From assembly GCA_025345505.1 (NCBI GenBank), contig JANVCC010000021.1, positions 34,035,161-34,099,160 of the forward strand: a stretch of DNA of 64,000 bases, given 5' to 3'. This stretch comes from Todiramphus chloris collaris. Its lineage: Eukaryota; Chordata; Aves; Coraciiformes; Alcedinidae. This document shows, one piece after another, positions 48,191 to 59,000 of the stretch (position 1 is its first letter; every line of letters begins with the position of its first letter). The position numbers were made by a program, and so were the translations under genes. The notes under the pieces were generated by a model. The model made no database searches. It was not told where the DNA came from and worked only from the letters and a program-made list of their open reading frames with translations.

Positions 48191-49627
48191 GCAACTAATT
48201 CTGGAAATACATTTCTCTCTGTAGACAGCTGAAGGTCAAACACAGACTTCTGCAAGTGTACTTTTAATCAAACAAATCCTGCTCTTCTATAACAAAATCC
48301 ATAATTTTGAGTGAAGCACTTAAAATAACATAGAGTGCATAAAGACAGTAAGAGGCACCAGAACAGAATTCCTAGAAATCAGTATAGAAACAGCTAGGAT
48401 CAACATATTGAGCAAGAGAAAATTTTTAAACCTGACTTCTCTAGAGGAGTTGCTTAAAGGACTAATTTAATTTAAGGACTAATTTAACTATTTTGGCACT
48501 GAAGACCCATTGATCAAACAGTAGAGGGAGAAGCGACAATTTAGAATTTTCTGATACCAGAGGATCATAACTATGACATTATCCTGTTTCCTCCTTCTCT
48601 AACATGAGAGGGTTTTGTTCTTTCCTCTCTATAGATTTGGTCAGATTGAAAGACAAAACTGGAGTTTGTTCTGTTTTGCCTGACTGCTATTCTAGTGTCT
48701 TGGAAACTCTCTAAAAGGATATAGGTTTGCAATCCTCTAGGGTGAGTGTTGTAGCTAATGAACAATTATGTAAAAGAAAGCACTTCCATTTCATTTGGTT
48801 CCTGGAAGACCTTAATTGAAGAAAGGGTTTGAGAATATAATTCACCATACCACATAACAGTATTTTACACAACTGGATACCCAAGTTTGGGAGACAATGA
48901 GGTATGGTCCCATCTGTCGTTAACTGATTATCAGTAGTGTTACATGTTCAGATCTGTGTTCATGCAGGAGAAACTAGCATGCAAGCTGTTTCCTTTCATG
49001 ATATATGGAGAATGTTTTTTCTTGTTAGTTGACCAGGATTTCTGTCTGCCATCACTTTCAGTCTGTGCCACCATGAGTGAGACAGTACAGGCATAGGAAC
49101 AGAAGGAAAACATGACAGCATCTGAACATAGCTTGAGCACTTGGGTGGGAAAAGACCCACAGTTCCTGAGCTTTATTTCTGTTTGGTTTTATTTTTTAAA
49201 CTTCGTAAGCATTTATAGAGACAAAGAAAGAGAGTCAGAAAGAGAGATTGACTGACTCTATAATGTGAAATATGAAATTCTTACATATTCAGAGAACCAG
49301 GAAAAAAAATCTCACATACATCCTCTTGAGTGGTATATTGATTAACCCTGGTTAGTCTTAGAATAATTTACTTGAACTACATCTGACATGATAGAAATAT
49401 CTACTCATAATTCCTGATTTTTTAAAAAAGTCATCAGGGGATGGAGGTGTCAAACTTCGTCAAGAGGCATTGTGAAATAAAATCTGACCAGAACATCTCC
49501 TGTGGTTCTTCATATCATAGTTAACCAATTATTACTCCTAAGGAGTAATTACTCCTTGACTTTTTAGGTGGAATTTATGGTACTTTAATGTGCATAGCAC
49601 AATTTTCCAATCTGCTATTTAACATTT
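48191..49627. other. Noncoding stretch
   Basis: No gene or element recognised. A 19-bp near-perfect palindrome (ATTACTCCT, A, AGGAGTAAT) lies at 49531-49549. Confidence 0.45.
49531..49549. repeat. 19-bp palindrome
   Basis: Two 9-bp arms around a single A, directly followed by another ATTACTCC (49549-49556). Likely chance; no flanking gene. Confidence 0.6.
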
Positions 49628-50198
49628 TGATCAGGTAAAGGGTCTGTCTGGGATGGAGTTAACTTCATAACAGCCCATATGGTGCTGTGTCTTGAATTTG
49701 TGATTAAGAGTGTTAATAGCACAACAATGTTTTTGGCTACTGCTGAACAGTGCCTACACAACATGAAGGTTCTGCCTCCACTCCAGTGAGAAGCCAGTAG
49801 GCTGAAAGTGGGCCAGAAGTTGGGAGAGGACACAGCTGGGACTGATGACCTGAATCAGTCAAAGGGACATTTCATGTTGTATTACATCATGCAATAAAAA
49901 CTGGTGTGGAAATAAAAACAGGTGTAGCAATAACAACTGGGGAGAGGAAGAAGGTGGTGGAGATATTTTGGCTTTCAAGGTGGACATTGCTCTGAGACAG
50001 GCTGGGCATTGGCCTGCTTGTAGGTGGTGAATGATTGCATCACTTGTTTTTATTCTCTTCCCTATACTTCCTACACTATATTTATATCAACTCATGAGTT
50101 TTATTGCTTTTGCTCTTCCTATTCTATCTGTCCTGCAGCGTTGAGGATTGAGCGAGTGCCTGTTTTAGTTTGTGGCTGCTAGTCAGGGTCAAGTCGCA
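49628..50198 (+). mobile_element. Diverged solo LTR with triplicated TATA-region unit
   Basis: This is distantly related to the LTRs at 46274 and 62636. Shared blocks are GTCTGTCTGGGATGGAGTTA, GTGCTGTGTCTTG, GGCTGGGCATTGG and GGTGGTGAATGATTGCATCA, and a TTTATATCAACTCATGAG block in the R-U5 area. It ends near CAAGTCGCA. Between U3 and R, where relatives have TATATAAACTGGG, there are three 18-bp tandem units at 49893-49946. No target duplication is evident and the ends are approximate (TGATCAGG start assumed). Confidence 0.75.
49893..49946 (+). repeat. Three 18-bp tandem units in LTR core-promoter region
   Basis: Unit 1 AATAAAAACTGGTGTGGA (49893-49910), unit 2 AATAAAAACAGGTGTAGC (49911-49928) and unit 3 AATAACAACTGGGGAGAG (49929-49946). 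The spacing is exact and the first 9-12 bases are best conserved. The unit matches the TATAAACTGGG segment of the related LTR at 46541. Confidence 0.88.
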
Positions 50199-53029
50199 AT
50201 GTAATAGTAACTATTTCTGTCAGTTCTGCTTTGAAAGATGGTTCAAAGAGTTTTTACACTCATGGTGTACATGGTCTGTAGTTCTGGAAGTTATTCTTGA
50301 TAAATGTCAAACCTTGTATTATTTCAGGATTATAGACTAAATCTATGAATTTATATAACAAATTTCACTCAAATATGATTAAATCTGCTATAAAAAGCAG
50401 AGATTTATATGCTTATGAGTCAGATAAATGTATATTTCTGCTTATTTCAAGATTCTGGTGAAAGGGTGGTTAACATCATCATTCCTCAGATGATTCATGA
50501 TCTTAAGTTCCATCTTTTTCTGTGAAAATATGGGACAAATGTTTCATAATTAAATAAATGTCTATTTTTCAATACTACTGTTAAATCCAGATTGAGCCCA
50601 CTCATTTTAAGGACTTAATGAAACACCTAAGTTAGGAGCATAACCACCCATGATTCATGATGTTACTGAGAGACAAATATTGGTAATCTCTAGGGAGAAC
50701 TTCAGATTTTTAGATGCACTGCTTCTCTCCACTATTTATATGGAAAGTTTAGAAAAAATCTGTCTTCAGTAAGTTACTAAGACACATGGAATCAATCTAA
50801 AATGAATATGTTGGTGTTAAAGGAATTATGAAATATTGAACAGAATGGATAACACATATAGATTTTATACTGTGGTAATTAGGAAAGAATATGTGAACAT
50901 ATGAAGATTAAAAAAGTTTACTTCAAAACTATATTATATAGTAAAAGGTAGAAAATGAAAGTCAAGCCATATGGTATTAGGCACAGTTCTACTATCTGCT
51001 GATTTAGAGCTGCTACTAGACTTGTTCAGATTGAGGACACAAGGATTTTAGGCTTCATTGTAACATTTGTATAGACTGGTCCAGAATAGAACATAAAACT
51101 GGAAATATTCTCAATTGAAAAGAAAAAAATCAAAATATTTTTCTTTGGTATCACTTCTACTAGGATTATAGTATTCCACAAATGTATATGTACACTGTGC
51201 TAAATTTCTTTGTTTTCTTTATCTCATGAAACATATCACATACCCCTAACGTGACTGTATGTTCTAAATGGCAAAAGGATATTTACTCATGCTTCTGCTT
51301 ATTTGTACAAAGTTTTCCTGGCAATAATAAAATATCAAACCTACTTTTATACATTTATATATTTTGCAAGTGACTTAGCAGATTCAAAATATTCTCTACC
51401 CAGAGACACTTTAGGGATTAATACTGAACTTTGAACTCAATTTCAGTTCAAACCTTGTTGTAACTGAAAACTCTAAAAAAACCAAAACAAAACACACCAC
51501 CACCAAAAACCCAGCTAAGCCTTACAGAGATAAACTGCATTGCAAAGAGTTCAGCATTTTCACTGATACAGAGATTGTTCACCCAAATGTAATATGCAGT
51601 GCCTATGAAGTTATCCCTTTCCTACCTCCCTGATAATAGTGAATTAATAAAGATTTCAATCAATGTATTCCTGTACATCTTTCAACCAGTGTATTTCAAA
51701 ACAGTAGTAGATTCAAAGTACAAGTCAGGAAGCCAACAAGAACATCCTTCATCTGAAATTTATGATTTACTGCATTTTTTGTTGCTCCAGGATAGAATTT
51801 AAGTTTGTCAGATGATTGCTTATCAAATTATATTGTCCTTCATCTTTTACACTGTTTAAATTTTTGCTTCTCAAGAGCTTATACCTACGCAGTCCTCAAT
51901 AGGAAAAAAAAGGATAAGTGAGATGAGGTTCTTTCTCCTATGTAAGAATATACAGAAATTCAATTAATGATTGGAAAAGACTATTAGAAATACTGATACA
52001 TAGGCCTCATAACTATCTACTAGTATGGCAAAGAATATCTGAAAGCAGTCAATATGGGGTATTTTTTTTCAACTTGATTAGCTCATTTAATAAAACACTG
52101 AATCATAACATAAGGAGTGATTTAAATGTACTGTCTAGAATCTTTTAAAATGTGTTTAGTAACACAACAAATCATATTTTTCATAATAAAAAGAAATGGG
52201 AACTAAAAGTCTCATTTCTATTTCACTGGTATATTGACAAAGAAATTTCCACAACTCCAGAGAAAAGTGATGTAATTTCACATATTTTGATATTTTGTTG
52301 TAGTAATAAAACACTTTCAGAAAATGAAGTAGGTAACCAAGAGGTATTACAAATATAGTTGTCCTATAGCGGCTGTTGTACAGCAAATCTGCATAGTTTT
52401 TTCTTGGTTTTCATTACTCAGGAGGAGAATGATTATATTTTTCCCCAGGAAACATGTTTGTCTCCACTAATTGAAACATAATGTTTGGACTTCTGTCCTT
52501 TAAGCTTTATTTTGAAATGGAAATAATATGAGTCCTTGTTCTTGTAGGAACAAATAATCACCCCCAACATGTAGTAGGATAATACCTTTTCAATTTAAAA
52601 GATTTCTGGTGATCTTTTGATGGGAGCTGTATCATACTTGTTGATAACACCAGTCAATTGAAATTTGTTTGGGAAAAAAATTGTCTTTCTTCTTTAATAT
52701 CCCTTCACTGGTATGTATATCAGTGTTTGAAAACTGTCATAATGTTTCACAGAAGATACTGTTCAAAGAATGAAGATGTTACTAAGTTATCTATATCATC
52801 CGATTTCTAAGAATAAAAATACATACTGAACAAATTACAGACTCACAGGAAACTAAGATCAATGTCTGGCCAAGATTGTGAACATACTATGTTGGAACAA
52901 GACAAAATTAGGACTCAGCTTAAAGTGCCTGGAGTATGGAGTAAATATAAGCTGTGTTGAGTTTGTAGTAACTCTTTCTTTCCCACATTCCTGACAGTAT
53001 ATTTTAGAAGACTAAATCTTCTAAATTTA
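50199..53029. other. AT-rich noncoding stretch
   Basis: No gene or transposon recognised in 2.8 kb. Frames at 51599-51802 and 52152-52386 are short, and those at 52152-52386 overlap on both strands; none shows a motif. Confidence 0.45.
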
Positions 53030-54146
53030 GACAGAAGTCTATGTAGACTTCAGTGAAGTCTTTGACACTTTTTCCCAAAGCATTCTCTTGAACAAACTGT
53101 CTGCATGTCTTGGATGGGCGTACGCTTCACTGAATAAAAAGCTGGCTAGATGACAGGGACCAAAGAGTGGTGGTGAATGGACTTAAATCCAGCTGATGGC
53201 CAATCACAAGTGGTGTTCTGCAAGGCTTAGTGCTGAGGGCAGTTCTGTTTAATATCTCTATCATTGATATTGATGAGGAGATTGAGAGCACCTTCAGGAA
53301 ATTTGCAGAGGACACCAAGTTGGGCATGAGTGTTGATCTGCTTAAGAATAAGGAAGCCTTACAGAGGGATCTGGACAGTCTTCATCAATGGGCTGAGATC
53401 AGTAATATGAGGTTTAACAGGGCCAAGTGCTGGGTTCTGCACTTGGGTCACAACTAGTCCATGCAACACTACAGGCTTGAGGAAGAGTGGATGGAAAGCT
53501 GCCTGATGGAAAAGGACCTGAATATATTGGTCAGCTGAATATGAGACAGCAGTATGCTCACATGGCCAAGAAGGCCAACAGCATCCTGGCTTGTGTCAGA
53601 AATAGGGCACCAGCAAGACTAGGGATGTGATAGTCCCCCTGTCCTCAGCACTGGTGAGGTTGTGCCTCAAAGACTGTGTTCGGTTTTGGGCCACTCAGTA
53701 CAAGAAAAACATTGAGGTGTTGGAGTGTGTCCAGAGAAGGCCAACAAAGCTGGTGAAGGCTCTAGAGCTCAAGTCTTATGAGAAGCATATGATGGAACTG
53801 GGGTCATTTAGCCTGGAGGAGAGAAGGCTCAGGGGACACCTTATCCACTCTCTACAGCTACCTGAAAGTAAGTTTTAACAAGGTAGGTTTCTCCTCTCCC
53901 AAGTAACAAGTGATAGAACAAGAAGAAATGGCCTCAAGTTGCACCAGGGGAAGTTTAGGTTGGATATTAGGAAAAGCTGCCCACGGAAGTGGTGTAGTTA
54001 CCATCCCCAGAGGTGTTTAAAAGATATGTAGATGTGGTGCTGGAGAACACTGTTTAGTGGTTACCTGGCAGTGCTGGGCTAATTGCTGGACTTGATGATC
54101 ATAGAGTTCTTTTCCATAAAAAATGAAACTGTGATTCCATGATTCA
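53030..54146 (+). mobile_element. CR1 LINE, RT core to 3' tail
   Basis: A plus-strand copy starting at the RT region (CTTCAGTGAAGTCTTTGACA) and running through the remainder of ORF2 and the 3' UTR to a recognisable CR1 tail, GTGATTCCATGATTC (54131-54145). It is of the same subfamily as 8365-8845 and 55025-55590. ORF2 is broken into frames at 53230-53457 and 53627-53878 with stops between. It is 5'-truncated, as usual for CR1. Confidence 0.95.
53100..53878 (+). pseudogene. CR1 ORF2 reverse-transcriptase remnant, broken
   Basis: The RT palm is visible as GVLQG (GVPQG in the 7.4 kb copy) and then KFAEDTKLG. The active-site block has Glu where the first catalytic Asp of FADD is expected (codon GAG at 53308-53310). 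The frame continues through [18 protein letters not shown] and LHLGHN to a stop at about 53457. After a gap with stops it resumes at 53627-53878 ([34 protein letters not shown]). It is non-functional. Confidence 0.9.
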
Positions 54147-55024
54147 GGGTAAATTATTTATGTGTAGCTATTTTCCTCTGGAAAGAGTAATTATTTGTAC
54201 CTGTGTAACCATTTTATGTATTATCTCTCTGATGCTTGCTAACTTCACTCAGGTCTTTCAGTTGTGCTATGTGCCTCTCATACTCTCCTTTCCCTGGGAA
54301 AAGCTTGATTCTTATGAGACCACTGGATATGATACTGCCTAAAATAGGATGTCAAGTCATTACATGTGATCTAGAGCAATCATGAGGCTGAGTATCTTTT
54401 GTGGAATAAGCAGCCCACCATCTCCTCTGAAGCATATGTACTTCCATGTAGCAGCTATATGTTTGTTGCTCTCAGGATGGATGTTTCTGAAAATGAACAG
54501 AAACAAATCTAGAAAAAAATATTCTAAATTTAAGTCAATTGTAGAGTTGAAGTATCAGATGTATGGAGGCGCTAAAGGATTATGACATCTGGACTCTTGC
54601 ACATTCCTACTCCCTAAGCTCCACTTAGGTGCCTAAGGGCTCTGTAGGATTAGTTGATATTTTTCTAAAATAGCTATTAAAAGCATACAGATATTAATCT
54701 GGAACAAGAAAACAGCAAAGTTGTATCATCAGGGAAGTGCCTCTGACTGCAAGTCTAATAAGATTATCTTGGGGTTTTTTTTGTTTGTTTGTTTTACTTC
54801 CCCCCCCAATATTGTGGAAATATATCTTTATGTAAGACTGGAAAATTCCAAAGGCCATTCCTTCTTATTTATTTTAAAATATTATGATGGACTGGTAGTA
54901 AGAAATAACAGATTTTTTTTTTTAATTATATAACTGAACAATGATGTTACATATTTGTACAAGTGCATTTAATTAATTCTGCATTCATTTGTATCTGGAA
55001 ACTTGCAGATTTTTCCTAAACCCT
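54147..55024. other. AT-rich spacer between two CR1 copies
   Basis: No gene recognised. Frames at 54139-54933 are 60-70 codons without motif. Some T/G-rich and C-rich runs lie at 54770-54810. Confidence 0.4.
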
Positions 55025-55590
55025 TTACTCAGTTTGGGCTGGCGAGACCACACATCAAATACTTGGTTCAGTTTTTGGCTCCTCACTATAAGAAATTCAT
55101 TAAGGAGCAAGACTGTGTCCAAAGAAGGGCAACAAAGCTGGTGACAGCTATAAAGAACAAGCCTTATGAAGAGCAGCTGAGAGAAATGTGGGTTGTCTAG
55201 CCTGGAGACAAAGAGTCTTGGGGGATACTTTATTACTCTCTACAACTATCTGAAAGGAGCTTGTAGTGAGGTGGGGGAGTCAGTCTCTTCTCCCAGGTAA
55301 CAAGCAATAGGACAAGAGGAAATGGCCTCAGGTTGCACCTGAGGGGAGGTTTAGACTGTATGTTAGGAAAAAATTCTTCACCAAAATAGGTATCAAGCAT
55401 TGGAACAGGCTGTCCAGGGGAGTGTCCAGGGGAGTGTCCAGGGGAGTGTTGAACTCACCATCCTGTGATTAAAAGGTTTTAGATGTGGTGCTTAGTGTCA
55501 ATGGTTTAGTGATGGACTTAGCAGTGCTGGGTTAACAGTTGGACTCTGTAATCTTAAAGTTCTTTTCCAATTGTGGATGATGAGGGAGGT
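55025..55590 (+). mobile_element. CR1 LINE 3' fragment with internal 12-bp triplication
   Basis: Plus-strand CR1 from late ORF2 (GGGCTGGCGAGACCACACAT) through CAACTATCTGAAAGG and ACAAGAGGAAATGGCCTCAG to a decayed tail near GTTCTTTTCCAATTGTGGAT. It includes three tandem TGTCCAGGGGAG units at 55411-55446. Its right end lies within about 10 bp of the LTR that starts at 55598. The open frame 55003-55200 is ORF2 remnant. Confidence 0.92.
55411..55446 (+). repeat. (TGTCCAGGGGAG)3 tandem repeat in CR1
   Basis: Three exact 12-bp copies. The related CR1 copy at 53.9 kb has this position once (CTGCCCACGGAAGTGG). This is therefore a local expansion inside the element. Confidence 0.93.
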
Positions 55591-55597
55591 GAATTTT

Positions 55598-56092
55598 TGT
55601 GATCCCCTGAAAGACACTATCCTTGCACGGCAGGGCTGCAGAAGTGGTAAGGTCATGACAATGACTCAATTTATTGGTTTTCCTTAACAACAATCAATAA
55701 ACAGTGTGGATAAAGGTGTTTTGGCATAGGTGTTATTTTCTTACCAATTACTTTAAGGCACAACTAGATATCAAGGAGAGTAAAGGAAATGTGAATAGCA
55801 AACAGAAAAGAGGGGGAGTGAGAGAGTAAAATAGAAAGTAAGTTATAACCAGTGACTTCTCAGTTTACTGCTCCCCACTTTACATAGGAAGCATAGAGGA
55901 GGTGCTAATTTGCATGAGCTCCTTCTGGTGTGGTGCCCCCTGTAGACCTCTCCTTGGCACAATCACAGTGTTTAGCTAGGAAATTAACTCAGGGAAAAGA
56001 CACTGTCCCAGTTACGTAGAAATGATCTCTTACTATTGTTAACTTATCTGCAAGGAGCCAGGGGAGGATATCTCCATTACCTTGGTGTTTCA
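55598..56092 (-). mobile_element. Solo LTR of an avian endogenous retrovirus, 495 bp
   Basis: Plus-strand ends are TGTGATCC at the left and GGTGTTTCA at the right, i.e. TGAAACACC...GGATCACA on the coding orientation. ATTT(T) at 55593-55597 and ATTT(C) at 56093-56097 suggest a 4-5 bp target duplication. AATAAA on the minus strand lies at 55675-55670. The TATA position (plus-strand TTTACA at 55879-55884) is degraded. It is homologous to 41040-41654. Confidence 0.85.
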
Positions 56093-59000
56093 ATTTCTTC
56101 ACTTCTATGTACATAAGTATACGGTGTTATTTAGCATGACGTTGATATTCAAGATCTGTGCCCTGTGAGATCATGAGCTGGGGACCATTACAGGACATCT
56201 CAAATCCCAGTGTATGCCTATGTTTGGACAACTGAATTGAATTGTAGATACTAGCTGGCATCAAAATTAAGTAGACTGGAAGTTCCTTCTGTATAAGTAC
56301 AAAATAGCACATGGACATCTTTCCAAAGAGCTTAAAATCAATGCATAGTAGATGACCATGAGATTGGGAAAATTCTATAATATACAGTCATAGTCAATCA
56401 CATTTTTACAGGAAATGTCATCTCAGTTCAGTTCTGCAGGGAAGTTGGAAAGTTTAATTAGAAACTATCAGTCTAAATGGAGGCATGAAGTAAAAATTAT
56501 TTGGGAGTGGCGGCAGAAGAGTGTGAGCAATGATACAGACTCTGACACTGTGCTGGTTGTCAGGAAGTGACACACGGGTAGAACAAGACATGACAGAAAA
56601 GAAATCCTGTGTAACCTGAAGGACCTTCACAGAATGCTTGTTTACATGTTTTAAGCCACTCCTGCCTGATGATATTATTATTATTTGATTCTTTCTGCAG
56701 TTCTCCTAGACAATTTGGGGTTAAGATGGAAAATCTAGGCCTTAGTGCCCCCTTGTGAAAATTTTGTCTCTATCTTCTCTTCCCTGCTGTATCCCATCAA
56801 ATCATGTCTGATTATGGTTAGATTCCCTGGTATTTAGCTGTTATTGAATGCAGTAATGAAAGAAACCATAGAGATACTTAATTATCTACACAGCAGGTGT
56901 CCAATGAAGAAACTTAATTCTAACCTTTTCCTCTGTGATAAGATAATTAGTTGGATATAATTGCTGCTAATATAAATATTCACTGATTACAAACTGTGGT
57001 CTGAAAGCTGTTTCTGTGATTAAAAAAAAAAAAAAAAACAAAAAAACCCCAACAAAATAAAACAAAATATAAAAGCAAACCTCTTCTATAAAACTACAGG
57101 AGTACCATTGCTCTCTTCTAAACAAATACAGAATTAGCATGAAGAAAAACAATACATCAGATTCTGCTCATTTTTACCATGAAATAATAGTAATAGATTA
57201 CTCTGATTGAATTAAAAGTTCTATCTATTAATGTACATCTTTACATATTAATAATTAGAAATACAGGAAAACAGGTTGGCATTATCCCTACCAACTATTA
57301 TATTCACACACCAAAAAAAGAGAGGTTTTAGTTACACTTTGTAAGTTTGTATTGAGATAGCAAAAAGTAATGAATGCATCATGAGATGGAGAAATATCAT
57401 GAATGAGATGGAATCACAGAGATAATTTTAATTCTAAATTACAGGAAGACTAGGTAGATTCAGATCTAAAAAGAAATGTCCTGTTTCCCCAACTCAACAC
57501 CAAAGTCCACTATTGCCCTGAATGCTCTATGTCAATAAGAAGACTAAAGAGATTTTCTTATTCTGTTTTCACAAAGAGAAGTACAGCAGCTAACAACTTA
57601 AACTAGAACTGAGGACATCACTAGCACTAGTGGCAACAATTTTCTAGCTCTTTAACTGTATGAATTAAACATATTGTTAATTAAATTAAAAAAAAAAAAA
57701 AAAAGTTACACTATAGGGACCTACTACTCACTTTGTCAAGAAATTCAATCATAATTTTTCACTGAACTATTGCTCTTCTGTCCATAACTCTGCTGCAGGA
57801 CCTTTAAGAGTAAGTTGACCCTCCACACTGGTGAAGTGTGGGTAAATTAGAAACACATATGGGGATTGTCTATGATGGTGAGATAAATGTATCATATGCA
57901 ATTCAATCATTAGTGACACTGTTAATGATACTGACATAACTTTTCAAGTTTCTCTCATTATTAAATGTTAAGGCACTGACACAGTTCACACAGTAGTTCT
58001 AAAAAGTTCTGTACTGATTGTTTAGGCATTCAGCCAGATCCTCATTGAGATGATAAAGTGAGAGCCAAACATTTCTTTGCACTGATGTTCAAGATTCAAT
58101 ATGCAAAGGGACAATATTTGCCATTATTTACTGTTTATGCTTTTAAAGTTTTATTTTGAAACAGATGAAATTTGTAAGGAAAAAAACAAACAAAAAACAA
58201 AACTTACAAAAAAACCCTAGGACATTTACTTTTTGCAATGCCATTGTGTGGCTAAGAGTTCATTCTGAATTGAATTCTCTTGGCACAGATTTGCACCATT
58301 CATGGGGTTCTAAAAATAACTGAGATCAAGAACAGCCTTTTTGGCTAGTAACCTTTAGAAATACAGTACTTCCAACAAAGAACCCTTTAACATAAGCTCT
58401 CTTAAATTCTGTCATCTTAAATACAACTAGGGTGTAGTCAACACCTTGAGAAGCTGTTCATCCCTCTGCAAGATCAAACCTTCTTTTTTTTCCACCTGTT
58501 TTGTTTTCCCCACATATTTATGACAGAGTGATAGTACAAATGCCAGATTATTTTTTTCTCACTTTGTAGGATGGACTCCTTTTCCTGCAATCTTTGGCTT
58601 TAGCTGTCCTTGTTGGTGCTGGAGCAGCTTAAAGTGAAAGTTCTTTCTTCATTTTTTCTTTTAATATGGTTAATGTTATGAGATGGTACCTTCTAATATT
58701 GTCAGTGTAAATAGTTTAAAGCAGGTTAATATTCTTTTCTGTCAGACCATTTGTTACAAATGAACCTAAAAATAGCAACTTTAATAGTGACAGGCAAAAT
58801 ACTAGGAACTGTAATAGGAAACAACATCTAAAAAGAGTCATATATATTAAAAATTATCTCATAAATAATTCCAGAACTTTGACTCATGAAATGCAGAACT
58901 ACAAACCAGGAAGAACATATAATAATTGCACTGTGGGAGAGAGATGAGAAGATTCATAGTTAGACTCCAGTCTTTGAAACAGTAAGTATGAGGTGTGAGC

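Noticed and set aside
49893-49946. Short regular repeats considered as a CRISPR-like array
   Set aside because: The units are contiguous with no spacers, lie inside an LTR, and the genome is avian.
41040-56092. A single provirus bounded by the two same-family LTRs
   Set aside because: The interval contains unrelated LTRs, CR1 copies on both strands and no gag/pol/env-like translation, and the outer flanks do not match.
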